From an uncultured Solirubrobacteraceae bacterium (GTDB lineage: Bacteria; Actinomycetota; Thermoleophilia; Solirubrobacterales; Solirubrobacteraceae), in assembly GCA_902806215.1 (NCBI GenBank), contig CADCVT010000117.1, positions 1-6,535 of the forward strand: DNA of 6,535 nt, given 5' to 3'. The notes beneath the pieces are model-generated. The model was not told the DNA's origin and made no database searches. It worked only from the letters and a program-made list of their open reading frames with translations. How positions within the stretch are numbered: the first letter of the stretch is position 1; each line of letters opens with the position of its first letter. This document shows, piece after piece, positions 6,102 to 6,535 of the stretch. The translations under genes were made by a program, and so were the position numbers.

Positions 6102-6535
<434 letters not shown>

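Overview
This is a compact, very GC-rich bacterial chromosome segment with strong G/C preference at third codon positions. GTG is used as a start, actinobacterial-type TAnnnT -10 elements are visible, and no start has a recognisable Shine-Dalgarno sequence. The protein content and style fit a deep-branching actinobacterium, perhaps class Thermoleophilia (Solirubrobacterales-like). That assignment is an inference from overall impression, not from a marker gene.

Layout. (1) 1-1148 (+): the C-terminal half of a PcrA/UvrD-type DNA helicase whose N-terminus lies outside the window. (2) 1148-1729 (+): a very acidic 193-residue protein of unknown function, coupled to the helicase by a TGATG stop/start. 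(3) 1726-2865 (-): a secreted protein with a clan GH-A-like glycoside hydrolase core and a Pro/Ser/Glu-rich tail. It converges on gene 2, and both stop codons lie inside one CTAG. (4) 2904-3773 (+): folD, divergent from the hydrolase. (5) 3770-4342 (+): an unrecognised four-helix membrane protein overlapping folD by ATGA. (6) 4393-4677, 4674-6101 and 6098-6535 (+): gatC, gatA and the start of gatB, joined by ATGA overlaps and preceded by a good leaderless-promoter candidate.

How the genes work together. GatC, GatA and GatB form the GatCAB amidotransferase, which converts Glu-tRNA(Gln) and/or Asp-tRNA(Asn) to the amidated forms. FolD supplies 10-formyl-THF, used for purines and for formylating initiator Met-tRNA. 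PcrA acts in DNA repair and in removing stalled complexes. Almost all of this is housekeeping. I see no mobile element, CRISPR array, RNA gene, phage gene or defence system, and no intergenic gap above about 50 bases. The least explained parts are the acidic protein behind pcrA, the membrane protein behind folD, and the tail of the secreted hydrolase. I did not find a convincing new multi-gene system.
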